Source of the DNA: CADEED01 sp035502995
GTDB taxonomy: Bacteria; Pseudomonadota; Gammaproteobacteria; Steroidobacterales; Steroidobacteraceae
Direction: 5' to 3'
Length of the DNA: 64,000 bases
NCBI GenBank assembly: GCA_035502995.1
Contig: DATJTW010000026.1
Coordinates: forward strand, 1-64,000
In this document: positions 29,168 to 37,309 of the stretch, one piece after another
Numbering within the stretch: position 1 is the stretch's first letter
Layout of the letters: every line of letters starts with the position of its first letter
Notes under the pieces: model-generated
Databases searched by the model: none
What the model saw: the letters and a program-made list of their open reading frames with translations, nothing else
What the model was told of the DNA's origin: nothing
Made by a program: the position numbers and the translations under genes

Positions 29168-30577
29168 GTGTCCCACGGACCCATCACCACCCGCTTCGCG
29201 CCCAGCCCGACCGGCGAGCTGCATCTCGGCAACGCCCGGACGGCGCTGTTCAGCTGGTTGTTCGCGCGTCACCACGGCGGCCGCTTCATCCTGCGCATCG
29301 AGGACACCGATACCGAGCGCAGCAAGGAGGCGTACACCCAGGCGCTGATGGAAGACCTGCGCTGGATGGGCCTGCAGTGGGATGCCGGTCCTGGCCTCGA
29401 AGTTCCCGGCGTCGAGTACCTGCAGTCCCGCCGCGGCGCCATCTACGCGCGGCACTCCGCGGCGCTCGACGCGCGCGGTCTCACGTATCCCTGCTATTGC
29501 ACGCCGCTCGAGCTGGACCTGTCGCGCAAGGCGCAGCTGGCCGCCGGCCGGCCGCCGCGTTATGCCGGCACCTGCCGCGAGCTGTCGGCCGAGGCACGCG
29601 TCCGCAAGAGCGCGCAGGGCATCTCGCCGACCACGCGGTTCCGCGTCCCCACCGGCCAGCGCGTCGAATTCGACGACATGGTGCACGGCTTCCAGAGCTT
29701 CGCCACCGACGACATCGGCGACTTCATCCTGCGGCGCGCCGACGGCAGCGCGGCGTTCTTCTTCAGCAATGCCATCGACGATTCGGAGATGGGCATCACG
29801 CACGTGCTGCGCGGCGAGGACCACCTGACGAACACGCCGCGCCAGCTGCTGGTGCTCGAGGCGCTCGGGCTGCGCGCGCCGACGTACGGGCACCTGTCGC
29901 TGCTGGTCGGTGCCGACGGCTCGCCGCTGTCGAAACGACACGGCGCCACGAGCGTGCGCGAGTTCCGCGAGCGGGGCTATCTACCCGCGGCGCTGGCCAA
30001 CCACCTGTTCCGGCTCGGCCACTCGAGCCCCGAAAACGGGCTGCTGGATCCGCCGGCGATGGCGCGGCACTTCACCGTCAAGCACCTGGGCCGCGCGCCG
30101 GCGCGGTTCGAGGAATCCCAGCTCAACGTCTGGCAGCGCGAGGTCGCGCACCACCTGCCGCTCGAGGAGAGCGAACGCTGGCTGGCGGCGGAGACGCCGG
30201 GCGGGCTCACCGAGGAAAGGCGCCGGGCGTTCATCGCCGCGATCCGCCCGAACGTATTGCTGCCGAAGGACGTGGCGCACTGGCGCGAGGTCGTGTTCGG
30301 GCCATCACCCGCACTCGATGCGGCCGGCATGCAGCTCGTGTCCAGCGCCGGCGCGCAGTTCTTCCAGGCCGCGGCCACCGCCGCGCTGACCAGCAACGGC
30401 AACCTCAGCATCATCGTCGATGCCGTGAAAGGCGCGACCGGCGCCAAGGGCCCGGCGCTGTGGAAACCGCTGCGCCTCGCGCTGACGGGCTCGACCGAAG
30501 GTCCCGAGCTCGCGCCGCTGCTCAAGGCGATGCCCGAGACCGCCATCCACGACCGACTCAACCGCTTCGCCGCATGA
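29168..30577 (+). CDS. gltX: Glutamyl-tRNA synthetase
   Basis: A 469-residue class I synthetase charging tRNA-Glu. The HIGH-type motif is HLGN in SPTGELHLGN, and the KMSKS-type motif is LSKRH. The C-terminal anticodon-binding region is full length, so this is not the truncated GluQ-type paralogue. The GTG at 29168 is the start. In Pseudomonas the equivalent slot before cysS holds glnS, so the presence of gltX here is notable. It overlaps cysS by 4 bases (ATGA). Confidence 0.94.
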   Translation: MSHGPITTRFAPSPTGELHLGNARTALFSWLFARHHGGRFILRIEDTDTERSKEAYTQALMEDLRWMGLQWDAGPGLEVPGVEYLQSRRGAIYARHSAALDARGLTYPCYCTPLELDLSRKAQLAAGRPPRYAGTCRELSAEARVRKSAQGISPTTRFRVPTGQRVEFDDMVHGFQSFATDDIGDFILRRADGSAAFFFSNAIDDSEMGITHVLRGEDHLTNTPRQLLVLEALGLRAPTYGHLSLLVGADGSPLSKRHGATSVREFRERGYLPAALANHLFRLGHSSPENGLLDPPAMARHFTVKHLGRAPARFEESQLNVWQREVAHHLPLEESERWLAAETPGGLTEERRRAFIAAIRPNVLLPKDVAHWREVVFGPSPALDAAGMQLVSSAGAQFFQAAATAALTSNGNLSIIVDAVKGATGAKGPALWKPLRLALTGSTEGPELAPLLKAMPETAIHDRLNRFAA

Positions 30578-31986
30578 TCCGCATCCACAACTCGCTGACC
30601 GGCGAAAAACAGGAACTCGTCCCGCTCGAGCCCGGCCACGTGCGCATGTACAGCTGCGGCGTGACCGTCTACGACTTCTTCCACGTCGGCAACGCGCGCA
30701 TGCTCGTCGTGTTCGACATGGTCAGCCGCTACCTGCGGCACCGGCGCCTGCGTGTCACGTACGTGCGCAACATCACCGACGTCGACGACAAGATCATCAA
30801 CCGCGCCCGCGAGGCGGGCGTCGACTGGCGCGAGCACGCGAAGAAGTTCGCGGCCGCGATGCACGAAGACCTCGACAAGCTCGGTTGCCTGCGCCCGGAG
30901 AAGGAGCCGAAAGCCTCCGAGTACATCGACGAGATGCTGGCGATGATCGGCCAGCTGATCGAACGCGGCTACGCGTACCAGGCCTCGAACGGCGACGTGA
31001 TGTACGACGTTCACAAGTTCGATGGCTACGGCCGGTTGTCGGGCAAGAAGCTCGAGGACCTGCGCGCCGGCGCGCGCGTCGAGGTCGACTCGGCGAAACG
31101 CGATCCGCTCGATTTCGTGTTGTGGAAGTCGGCGAAACCCGGCGAGCCCGCGTGGCCGTCGCCGTGGGGCGAGGGCCGTCCGGGGTGGCACATCGAGTGC
31201 TCGGCGATGTCGGTGAAGGAGCTCGGCGAACACTTCGACATCCACGGCGGCGGGCTCGATCTGAAATTCCCGCACCACGAGAACGAGATCGCGCAGACCT
31301 GCGGCGCGACGGGCGCCGCGTTCGCGAACATCTGGATGCACAACGGCTTCCTCAACATCGACAACGAGAAGATGTCGAAGTCGCTGGGGAATTTCTTCAC
31401 GATGCGCGAGGTGCTGGCGAAGATCAAGCATCCCGAGGTACTGCGCTTCTTCCTGCTCTCGAGCCACTACCGCGGGCCGATGAACTACTCGCCGGACCAG
31501 CTGACGCATGCCGAGGCGGGGCTCAACCGCCTGTACACCGCGCTGCGCGACGTGGCGCACGTCGGCGGTCCCGGCAAGTCCGACCAGGTGTATTCGCCCA
31601 CGCAGGCGACGGTCGATTTCGAAGCGGCGATGGACGACGACTTCAACACGCCCGAGGCCATCGCGGTGTTGCAGGGTCTCGCGCGCGAGCTCAACACCGC
31701 GCGCGCCGAGAAGCACGAGCACAAGATGCGGCTGCTGGCCGGCGAGCTGCGCGCACTCGCGGGTGCGCTCGGGTTCCTCACGCTGGATCCCGAGGCCTGG
31801 TTCCGCGCCGGCGCCAGCGCGGACGGATTGTCCGATGCGGCCATCGACGCGTTGATCGCCGCGCGGGGCGCCGCCAAGCAGGCGAAGAACTGGCCCGAAT
31901 CCGACCGGATCCGCAAGGAACTGGCCGAGGCGGGCGTGATCCTCGAGGACAAACCGGGGGGCCTGACCACCTGGCGCCGGGCATAA
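30574..31986 (+). CDS. cysS: Cysteinyl-tRNA synthetase
   Basis: A 470-residue class I synthetase. The zinc-binding Cys near the N-terminus (MYSCGVTVYD), HVGNAR (HIGH type), the zinc ligands in HIECSAMS and HHENE, and KMSKSLGN are all present. The ATG at 30574 overlaps the gltX stop. An open frame continues upstream inside gltX and is not coding. tRNA genes follow. Confidence 0.97.
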   Translation: MIRIHNSLTGEKQELVPLEPGHVRMYSCGVTVYDFFHVGNARMLVVFDMVSRYLRHRRLRVTYVRNITDVDDKIINRAREAGVDWREHAKKFAAAMHEDLDKLGCLRPEKEPKASEYIDEMLAMIGQLIERGYAYQASNGDVMYDVHKFDGYGRLSGKKLEDLRAGARVEVDSAKRDPLDFVLWKSAKPGEPAWPSPWGEGRPGWHIECSAMSVKELGEHFDIHGGGLDLKFPHHENEIAQTCGATGAAFANIWMHNGFLNIDNEKMSKSLGNFFTMREVLAKIKHPEVLRFFLLSSHYRGPMNYSPDQLTHAEAGLNRLYTALRDVAHVGGPGKSDQVYSPTQATVDFEAAMDDDFNTPEAIAVLQGLARELNTARAEKHEHKMRLLAGELRALAGALGFLTLDPEAWFRAGASADGLSDAAIDALIAARGAAKQAKNWPESDRIRKELAEAGVILEDKPGGLTTWRRA

Positions 31987-32002
31987 GGCCGGGCGGACTT
32001 CG

Positions 32003-32033
32003 TTGACCGCGAGCCCCGGCGCTCGGGTATGAT
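32003..32033 (+). promoter_or_regulatory. Promoter of the tRNA-Pro/Arg/His cluster
   Basis: TTGACC (32003-32008) and TATGAT (32028-32033), spacer 19, followed by the GC-rich discriminator TCGCGCCCCC typical of stable-RNA promoters under stringent control. Confidence 0.55.
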
Positions 32034-32076
32034 TCGCGCCCCCGCTCGGGGTACCCCGAACGGGTTCATCGGCGAA

Positions 32077-32153
<77 letters not shown>

Positions 32154-32200
32154 ACCGATGGTGACCAGGCGTTCTTGAGGTAGTCTTCCGTTCCGGCTGT

Positions 32201-32277
32201 GCGCCCGTAGCTCAGTTGGATAGAGCACCGGCCTTCTAAGCCGGTGGTCGCAGGTTCGACTCCTGCCGGGCGCGCCA
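32201..32277 (+). tRNA. tRNA-Arg (TCT)
   Basis: The acceptor GCGCCCG pairs with CGGGCGC, the anticodon stem is CCGGC/GCCGG with loop CTTCTAA (anticodon TCT at 32235-32237), the T-loop is GTTCGAC, and the CCA end is encoded. It lies 47 bases after tRNA-Pro. Confidence 0.97.
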
Positions 32278-32300
32278 ACCGGTCGCAGGTTTTTTTCGGT

Positions 32301-32377
32301 GGTGGCCGTAGCTCAGCTGGTAGAGCCCCGGGTTGTGATCTCGGCTGTCGTGGGTTCGAGTCCCATCGGCCACCCCA
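32301..32377 (+). tRNA. tRNA-His (GTG)
   Basis: Starts with the extra G(-1) diagnostic of tRNA-His. The acceptor GTGGCCG pairs with CGGCCAC, the anticodon GTG is at 32335-32337 in loop TTGTGAT, and the CCA is encoded. The anti-sigma gene ends only 3 bases beyond its 3' end, on the other strand. Confidence 0.97.
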
Positions 32378-32380
32378 TTC

Positions 32381-33166
32381 TTATCCGCACCCCAGCAGTC
32401 CCGTGAAACGGCGCAGCGAGTCCGCGTCGATGTCGCTCACGATCCAGGCGGACTGCCCGGACAAAACGCACGGCGTCAGCGCGTAACCCTGCGACTGCGA
32501 CGCCGCGGCGTCCGGCGCCTCCGCGCCCGGCGTCATGAACACGTCGATGACGTGTTTGCGATGGCCGTAGACGACGACGGCCGTGCGCTGGTCACCCACG
32601 TAGTCGATGCGCCCGCCCAGCAGCGGAAAATCCTCGGCCTTCGGATCGACGACCGGCGGCGATTCGCCGATCCTGCCGGCGAACCACGGCTTCACGGTGT
32701 GGCGGTCCTCGGAGACGACGTCGATGGCGCTGTTCGCGGCCAGCGCGCGCAGGTGGCTGGCCAGCAGGTCGCGGGAGCGCATCGCGACCAGCTCGCTCGC
32801 GCCGTGGCCGACGCCGCGGCCCGCGCCGAGCGGGCCGACGCTCATCAGGCCGACACCGACGAACACACCTAACAACACCGCCGCCGCCAGCTTCCACCAC
32901 GTCGCGGCCGGCGCCGCGCGCGCGGCGGACGCCACCGGCAGCTCGCCGTCCGCCGCGAGCCGTGCGCGCAGGTCCGCGGGCGCGCGGTGCCGCGGCAACG
33001 CGCGCAGCGCGCCGCGCAACGTTTCGAGCGACGCGAGTTCCGCGCGGCACGTGGCGCAGGTGCCGAGGTGCGCTTCCAGTTCGTCGACCGTCGCGCGGTC
33101 GAGCTCGCCATCCAGGTACGCCTCGAGCTGCGGTCGGGCGGCTTCACAGGTCATGTCTCGACTCAT
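32381..33166 (-). CDS. Zinc-finger anti-sigma factor
   Basis: A 261-residue membrane-anchored anti-sigma factor. The cytoplasmic zf-HC2 (ZAS) domain at the N-terminus has the Cys...His-x3-Cys-x2-Cys arrangement (TCEAARP ... HLGTCATC). A single membrane helix (about residues 100-118, LAAAVLLGVFVGVGLM) and a periplasmic domain of about 140 residues follow, the likely signal-sensing part. It should hold the neighbouring ECF sigma inactive until a periplasmic cue arrives. The ATG at 33166 overlaps the sigma stop (ATGA). The signal is unknown; the upstream cupredoxin suggests copper or redox. Confidence 0.9.
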   Translation of the reverse strand: MSRDMTCEAARPQLEAYLDGELDRATVDELEAHLGTCATCRAELASLETLRGALRALPRHRAPADLRARLAADGELPVASAARAAPAATWWKLAAAVLLGVFVGVGLMSVGPLGAGRGVGHGASELVAMRSRDLLASHLRALAANSAIDVVSEDRHTVKPWFAGRIGESPPVVDPKAEDFPLLGGRIDYVGDQRTAVVVYGHRKHVIDVFMTPGAEAPDAAASQSQGYALTPCVLSGQSAWIVSDIDADSLRRFTGLLGCG

Positions 33167-33711
33167 GTCTCGACTCCGGGCGGCGCGCTCAGCGCCTTGC
33201 GCATCATCTGTCGGGCGCGCGAGAGGCGCGACATCACCGTGCCGATCGGCACGCTCAGGATCTCGCCGATCTCGCGGTACGACGCGTCTTCGATCTCGCG
33301 CAGCACCAGCACCTCGCGGAACTCCGGCGGCAATTTCTCGAGATGTTTCATGACCAGCGCGGCCGATTGCGCGAGATGGAGTTTCTCTTCGGGTTCGTCG
33401 GGTGCGGTCGCGGCGAGTGCCGCCGCGCTGTCGGACTCCATCGCGTCGAGCGACACGTCGCGCGGCCGGCGTGCGGCCAGCGTCGCCAGGCAACAATTGC
33501 GCACGATCGACAGCCACCACGCGCGCGCGTTGCCGCCCGCGTATGTGTGCACGTAGCGGGCTGCACGCAGGAACGCCGTGTGCACGGCATCCGACGCGTC
33601 CTGCGGGCTGCCCATCAGCCAGCGCGCGAGGTTGTACGCCGAGTCGAGGTGCGGCAGCGTCAGGTCGCGGACGAGGCCGGCATCGACGGGAGTGGAACCG
33701 CGCGGCGACAT
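33163..33711 (-). CDS. ECF sigma-70 family RNA polymerase sigma factor
   Basis: A 182-residue group 4 sigma factor with only regions 2 and 4. Region 2 includes NLARWLMGSPQDASDAVHTAFLRAARYV; region 4 has the helix-turn-helix LREIEDASYREIGEILSVPIGTVMSRLSRAR. It directs RNA polymerase to a small regulon, probably including its own operon. It sits 10 bases after the cupredoxin gene and overlaps its anti-sigma, so the five minus-strand genes from 35842 to 32381 form one unit. No convincing ECF -35 AAC motif could be assigned by eye upstream. Confidence 0.93.
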   Translation of the reverse strand: MSPRGSTPVDAGLVRDLTLPHLDSAYNLARWLMGSPQDASDAVHTAFLRAARYVHTYAGGNARAWWLSIVRNCCLATLAARRPRDVSLDAMESDSAAALAATAPDEPEEKLHLAQSAALVMKHLEKLPPEFREVLVLREIEDASYREIGEILSVPIGTVMSRLSRARQMMRKALSAPPGVET

Positions 33712-33721
33712 GGTCAGGCGA

Positions 33722-34063
33722 TCACGCGCGCGGTTTCACGTGGACCATGCCGACCATGTGCGGATGCAGGCCGCAGATGTACGGGAAGTCCCCGGGCACG
33801 TCGAACCTGTACGTGTAGTGATCGCCCGTATCGAGGCCGGGCGACGACACCCTGGCCGTCGTCAGGATGATGTTGTGGATGGTCTGATCGTGATTCACCC
33901 ATTCGACGATCGTACCCGGTTCGACCGTGATTTCCGCCGGGCTGAAAACGAAATGGTCGATCTCGACGGTGACGGGGCCCGCGGCCGCCTGCACCGGCGC
34001 GAGCGGGCCGAGCCCGATGGCGAGCAGCGCCGCGAGCGCGAGCGGGGTGGCGAGGCGGTTCAC
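33722..34063 (-). CDS. Periplasmic cupredoxin (amicyanin/plastocyanin type)
   Basis: A 113-residue blue-copper protein with a signal peptide (about 1-27). The type 1 copper ligands are His63 (TIHNI) and the C-terminal loop Cys97-x2-His100-x2-Met103 (CGLHPHM). The short loop is that of amicyanin. It would carry electrons or copper in the periplasm. The GTG at 34063 overlaps the stop of the phosphoesterase gene (GTGA). Lying between a Tat-exported phosphoesterase and an ECF sigma/anti-sigma pair, it may be part of what that system senses or controls. Confidence 0.9.
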   Translation of the reverse strand: MNRLATPLALAALLAIGLGPLAPVQAAAGPVTVEIDHFVFSPAEITVEPGTIVEWVNHDQTIHNIILTTARVSSPGLDTGDHYTYRFDVPGDFPYICGLHPHMVGMVHVKPRA

Positions 34064-35025
34064 GAATGCACCGCCTGCAGGTCGGCCGCGCCGGCGATGG
34101 GTCTATCTACCGTGCCGAGCAGCGACTTGCCGCGCACGACGTGCAACTCGCGCGTGCCGAGGTAGCGGCCGAGCTCGCCGGCCGGCACCGTCAGCGGTCC
34201 GGGCGAGTCCGCCGCGCCGGGCGCCGGCTGCGGATAGGCGGTCGACATCGCGGTGTGGAACGCGACGTGACCTTCGACCTTCTGCATGACCTGGTGGATG
34301 TGGCCGTTCAGCACGGTCACCGATCCGAAGCGGCGCAAGGCCGCCAGCGCGCGCGGCGAGTCCGCGGTGCCCCAGCCCCATTTCTCGTACACGGTCCACA
34401 GCGGGATGTGCGCCAGCACGACGAGGGGCGTGCTCGCGGAGCGGCCGGCCAGATCCCGTTCGAGCCAGGCGAGTTGTTCGTCGCCGAGCGTCGGCATCTT
34501 GCCGGCCTCGAAATCCACGACGTTCGACAGGCCGACGAAATGCACGCCGTGGTCGTCGAAGCTGTACCAGGGCTTGCCGTCACCTTGTTTGCCGTGGCGT
34601 TGCAGGTAGCCGGTGAGCCCGTTATCGAGCGCGTCGTGTTCGCCGGGCACGTAGTGCATGCGGTCGACCCGGATGTCGCCGAACATCTGTTCGGCGAGGT
34701 CGAACTCGGCCGGCTTCGAGAGGTGCGTGATGTCGCCGGTATGCGCGACGAACGCGGGCCTGTGCGGGAGCGCATTGATGTCGGCGATGCAGCGGCGCAG
34801 CGTTCCGCCGACATCCGGGTTCGCTTCCTTGTGGAAGCCGAGATGCGTGTCGCTGATCTGCGCGAACGTGAAGCCGGTGACTTTGCCGGCGGCCGGATCG
34901 GCGGCTCTTCCGTACGCACGCGGCACGCCGCCGACGACGCTCCACAACACGGCGGCGCCCGACCAGGCACCCAGGCAGCTCAGCGCGCGGCGCCGCGACA
35001 GTTTCGTCTCCAACAGGGAATCCAT
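34060..35025 (-). CDS. Tat-exported metallophosphoesterase
   Basis: A 321-residue calcineurin-like phosphoesterase. The N-terminus has a twin-arginine signal (SRRRALS, then a hydrophobic stretch ending near AYGRAA). The dinuclear metal-site motifs are SDTHLGF, HTGDITH, GEHD (in place of the common GNHD), LAHIPLW and NGHIH. The substrate is unknown; cyclic-nucleotide or phosphodiester cleavage is the family norm. It is co-transcribed with the cupredoxin. The ATG at 35025 begins the Tat signal; the upstream open frame is a shadow. Confidence 0.87.
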   Translation of the reverse strand: MDSLLETKLSRRRALSCLGAWSGAAVLWSVVGGVPRAYGRAADPAAGKVTGFTFAQISDTHLGFHKEANPDVGGTLRRCIADINALPHRPAFVAHTGDITHLSKPAEFDLAEQMFGDIRVDRMHYVPGEHDALDNGLTGYLQRHGKQGDGKPWYSFDDHGVHFVGLSNVVDFEAGKMPTLGDEQLAWLERDLAGRSASTPLVVLAHIPLWTVYEKWGWGTADSPRALAALRRFGSVTVLNGHIHQVMQKVEGHVAFHTAMSTAYPQPAPGAADSPGPLTVPAGELGRYLGTRELHVVRGKSLLGTVDRPIAGAADLQAVHS

Positions 35026-35077
35026 GTTCGTCCTCGTCTGGTTTGCGGATACGGGCCAGATCGGCGGACGCGATCTT

Positions 35078-35842
35078 TTATTCCCGCGGCGGTACGTTCC
35101 CGAGGAAGCGCAGCAGATCGCCGAGCGTCGTGCCGCGGCCGTCGGGAACGGCCTCGAGTCGCTCGGCCGGTGCGTTGGTGCGGTTGTTCCAGAACACCGG
35201 GTAACCAAACCACTTCGCCCCCGCCACGTCCCAACCGGCAAACGCGACGAACAGGATTTCCTCTCGGTCCAGTCCGAGCAGTTCCGTGCCGAGTCGATAG
35301 GCGTGCGGCGCGGGCTTGAACGTACGCGCGCGATCCGTGCTGATGACGTGGGGGAAGAAGGGCTCGAGGCCGGCGCGCTTCAGGCCGCCCTTCAGGATGT
35401 CGTGTGTCGCGTTCGACAGGAACGCGAGTGTCAGCCCGCGATCGCACAGCTCGCGCACTGCCGCGGGTACGTCCGGCCAGACGTCGAGTTGCAGCCAGGC
35501 CTGCATCAGTTCGTCGCGCTGCGCGGCGCTCGCGTCGAGCGACAGCGCCTCGCAAGCGGTGTCGAGCGCATCGGCGGTGCAGCGCCAGAAGTCCGCGTAG
35601 CGGCCGCCGAGCGCGCGATGCCATTGATAGTCGAACTGGCGCGTGCGCCAGGCACCGATCAACGCCGCGCCCTGACCGGGGAACATTCGCTCGCAGGCCG
35701 TGGCGATCGAGCGCGGGTCGAAGATCGGGAACGCATCGAACAGCAGCGCGCGAATCGCCGGGCGATCCGATGCCGCCATGAGCGCCGGCGCGGCCAGGGC
35801 CGCGGTGGCGGTGGTCAGAAAGGTCCGTCGATCGAGGTCCAT
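35078..35842 (-). CDS. Exported haloacid dehalogenase type II-like hydrolase
   Basis: A 254-residue HAD-superfamily protein resembling L-2-haloacid dehalogenase. The nucleophile is Asp36 in LLFDAFPIFD; later motifs WRTRQFDYQW, LSNATHD (Ser motif II), FKPAPHAY (Lys motif III) and GWDVAGAKWFG match the family. Two oddities are a Tat-like signal (DRRTFL plus hydrophobic segment) and the loss of the usual threonine two residues after the Asp-Ala/Tyr-Gly core (here PI). True dehalogenase activity is therefore uncertain. It heads the operon ending in the ECF sigma/anti-sigma pair; 52 bases separate it from the phosphoesterase. Confidence 0.83.
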   Translation of the reverse strand: MDLDRRTFLTTATAALAAPALMAASDRPAIRALLFDAFPIFDPRSIATACERMFPGQGAALIGAWRTRQFDYQWHRALGGRYADFWRCTADALDTACEALSLDASAAQRDELMQAWLQLDVWPDVPAAVRELCDRGLTLAFLSNATHDILKGGLKRAGLEPFFPHVISTDRARTFKPAPHAYRLGTELLGLDREEILFVAFAGWDVAGAKWFGYPVFWNNRTNAPAERLEAVPDGRGTTLGDLLRFLGNVPPRE

Positions 35843-35938
35843 GGAGCCCAGACCGCGCGATGCGCGGGTTTATTGCGCGGAATAAAAGCGGCGCGCGTCC
35901 GGTCTCGTCCGTCGCAATCCACTCACGAGGGCGAGAAC

Positions 35939-36397
35939 ATGATCGACATCACCCAACGGCTCACCACCGGGTTCATCCTGCTGTGCCTCGGCGCGGGCGC
36001 CGCGCTGGCCGGCGATTTCTTCGAAGCGGACGGTTTCGCGCTGCGCGGCTATGATCCGGTCGCGTATTTCGAATCGGCATTGCCGGTGCACGGCGTCGAG
36101 ACGCAGAGCTTCGAGTACAAGGGCTCGAAGTTCCTGTTTGCATCCGCCGCGAACCGGGCGCGATTCGTCGCCGAGCCGGAGAAATACGCGCCGCAGTACG
36201 GCGGGTACTGCGCGATGGGCACCGCGAACGGGTACAAGGTCGCCACGCAGCCCGATGCCTTCCAGGTCGTCGACGGCAAGCTGTACCTGAACTACAACCG
36301 ACAGGTGCGCGACATCTGGCGCAAGGACGTTCCGGGCAACATCACGCGCGCCGACGCGAACTGGCCCGAGGTCGCGAAGCAACCCATGCAACAGTAG
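35939..36397 (+). CDS. Secreted YHS-domain protein
   Basis: A 152-residue protein with a signal peptide (about 1-24, ending ALAGD) and the YHS-domain core GYDPVAYFE ... YKGSKFLFASAANRARF ... YGGYCAMG. YHS domains are often metal-related (copper and heavy-metal proteins). The cysteine in GGYCAMG is the conserved one that is a selenocysteine in some relatives; here it is coded as ordinary Cys (TGC). A GAGGG ribosome site precedes the ATG. It is divergent from the HAD operon across a 96-base gap, so both may share control. Confidence 0.87.
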   Translation: MIDITQRLTTGFILLCLGAGAALAGDFFEADGFALRGYDPVAYFESALPVHGVETQSFEYKGSKFLFASAANRARFVAEPEKYAPQYGGYCAMGTANGYKVATQPDAFQVVDGKLYLNYNRQVRDIWRKDVPGNITRADANWPEVAKQPMQQ

Positions 36398-36436
36398 GAC
36401 TGGCGCGCGACGGGCCGCCCTGATCGAATACGGCGC

Positions 36437-37309
36437 ATGAAAACGCGTGCGTATTGGTGGCTGCCCGTCGTCGTCGTGGTCGCGGGTTGCGCGACGAAGC
36501 CGGCGGGCTCGCCGGTGACGAAGCTGTTCGTCGCCGGCGATTCCACGGCGTCGAGGTACGAGCCGAACCCGAAGAACCAGCAGGGCTGGGCCGCTGTGCT
36601 GCAACCTTACTTCGATCCGCGGCGGCTCGAGGTCGTCGATCTCGCGCGCGGCGGTCGCAGCAGCCGCACGTTCATCAGCGAAGGGCACTGGGACGGCCTG
36701 CTCGCGCAGCTGCGGGCCGGCGACTTCGTCGTCATCCAGTTCGGCCACAACGACGCGGGGGCGATAAACGCGGAGCCGCCGGGGTCGACGCGGCCGCTGC
36801 GTGCGCGCGGCACGTTGCCCGGCATCGGCGACGACTCGCAGGAGATCGACAACGTGCTCACCGGCAAACACGAGACGGTGTACTCGTACGGCTGGTACGT
36901 GCGCCGCATGATCGCCGACGTCCGCGCGAAGGGCGCGACGCCGATCCTGCTGACGCTGACGCGCACCAACACGTGGGAGCAGGGGCGCATCACGTGCCCG
37001 TCGGACACCTATCGGCTGTGGACGCTGCAGACCTCGCGGTCGCAGGACGTCGCGTTCCTCGACCTGTCGCGCATCATCGCCGACCGGTACCAGCGCGAAG
37101 GGCCGGAGGCGGTGAAGGCGCAGTTCATCGACGACACCGTGCACACCAACCTGCCGGGCGCCGATGCGAACGCGCGCGACGTCGTGTCCGGGCTGCGGGC
37201 GATGCGCGCGTTGCCGCTGCGGAAATACCTGTCCAAGAATGGCCGCAAGGTGCGCGCGGACCGCGGGCCGCGGGCGAACCCGGTCTGCCCGCCGCTGCCG
37301 CCTCTCTAG
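36437..37309 (+). CDS. Lipoprotein SGNH rhamnogalacturonan acetylesterase (CE12-like)
   Basis: A 290-residue SGNH hydrolase. The signal sequence ends in the lipobox VVAGC (Cys18), so it is probably membrane-anchored. Block I is FVAGDSTAS (Ser36), block II RGGRSSRTF, block III FGHND (Asn105) and block V DDTVH (Asp233/His236). This is the pattern of rhamnogalacturonan/pectin acetylesterases, which remove acetyl groups from pectin backbones. It ends back-to-back with the transporter gene (TAG/CTA) and belongs functionally to the adjacent minus-strand sugar locus. Confidence 0.87.
   Translation: MKTRAYWWLPVVVVVAGCATKPAGSPVTKLFVAGDSTASRYEPNPKNQQGWAAVLQPYFDPRRLEVVDLARGGRSSRTFISEGHWDGLLAQLRAGDFVVIQFGHNDAGAINAEPPGSTRPLRARGTLPGIGDDSQEIDNVLTGKHETVYSYGWYVRRMIADVRAKGATPILLTLTRTNTWEQGRITCPSDTYRLWTLQTSRSQDVAFLDLSRIIADRYQREGPEAVKAQFIDDTVHTNLPGADANARDVVSGLRAMRALPLRKYLSKNGRKVRADRGPRANPVCPPLPPL

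Noticed and set aside
28951..30573. Apparent N-terminal extension of cysS through gltX
   Set aside because: Out-of-frame reading of gltX; CysS homology begins at the ATG 30574, which overlaps the gltX stop.
35939..36397. Selenocysteine in the YHS protein
   Set aside because: The conserved position is read by TGC, an ordinary cysteine codon.
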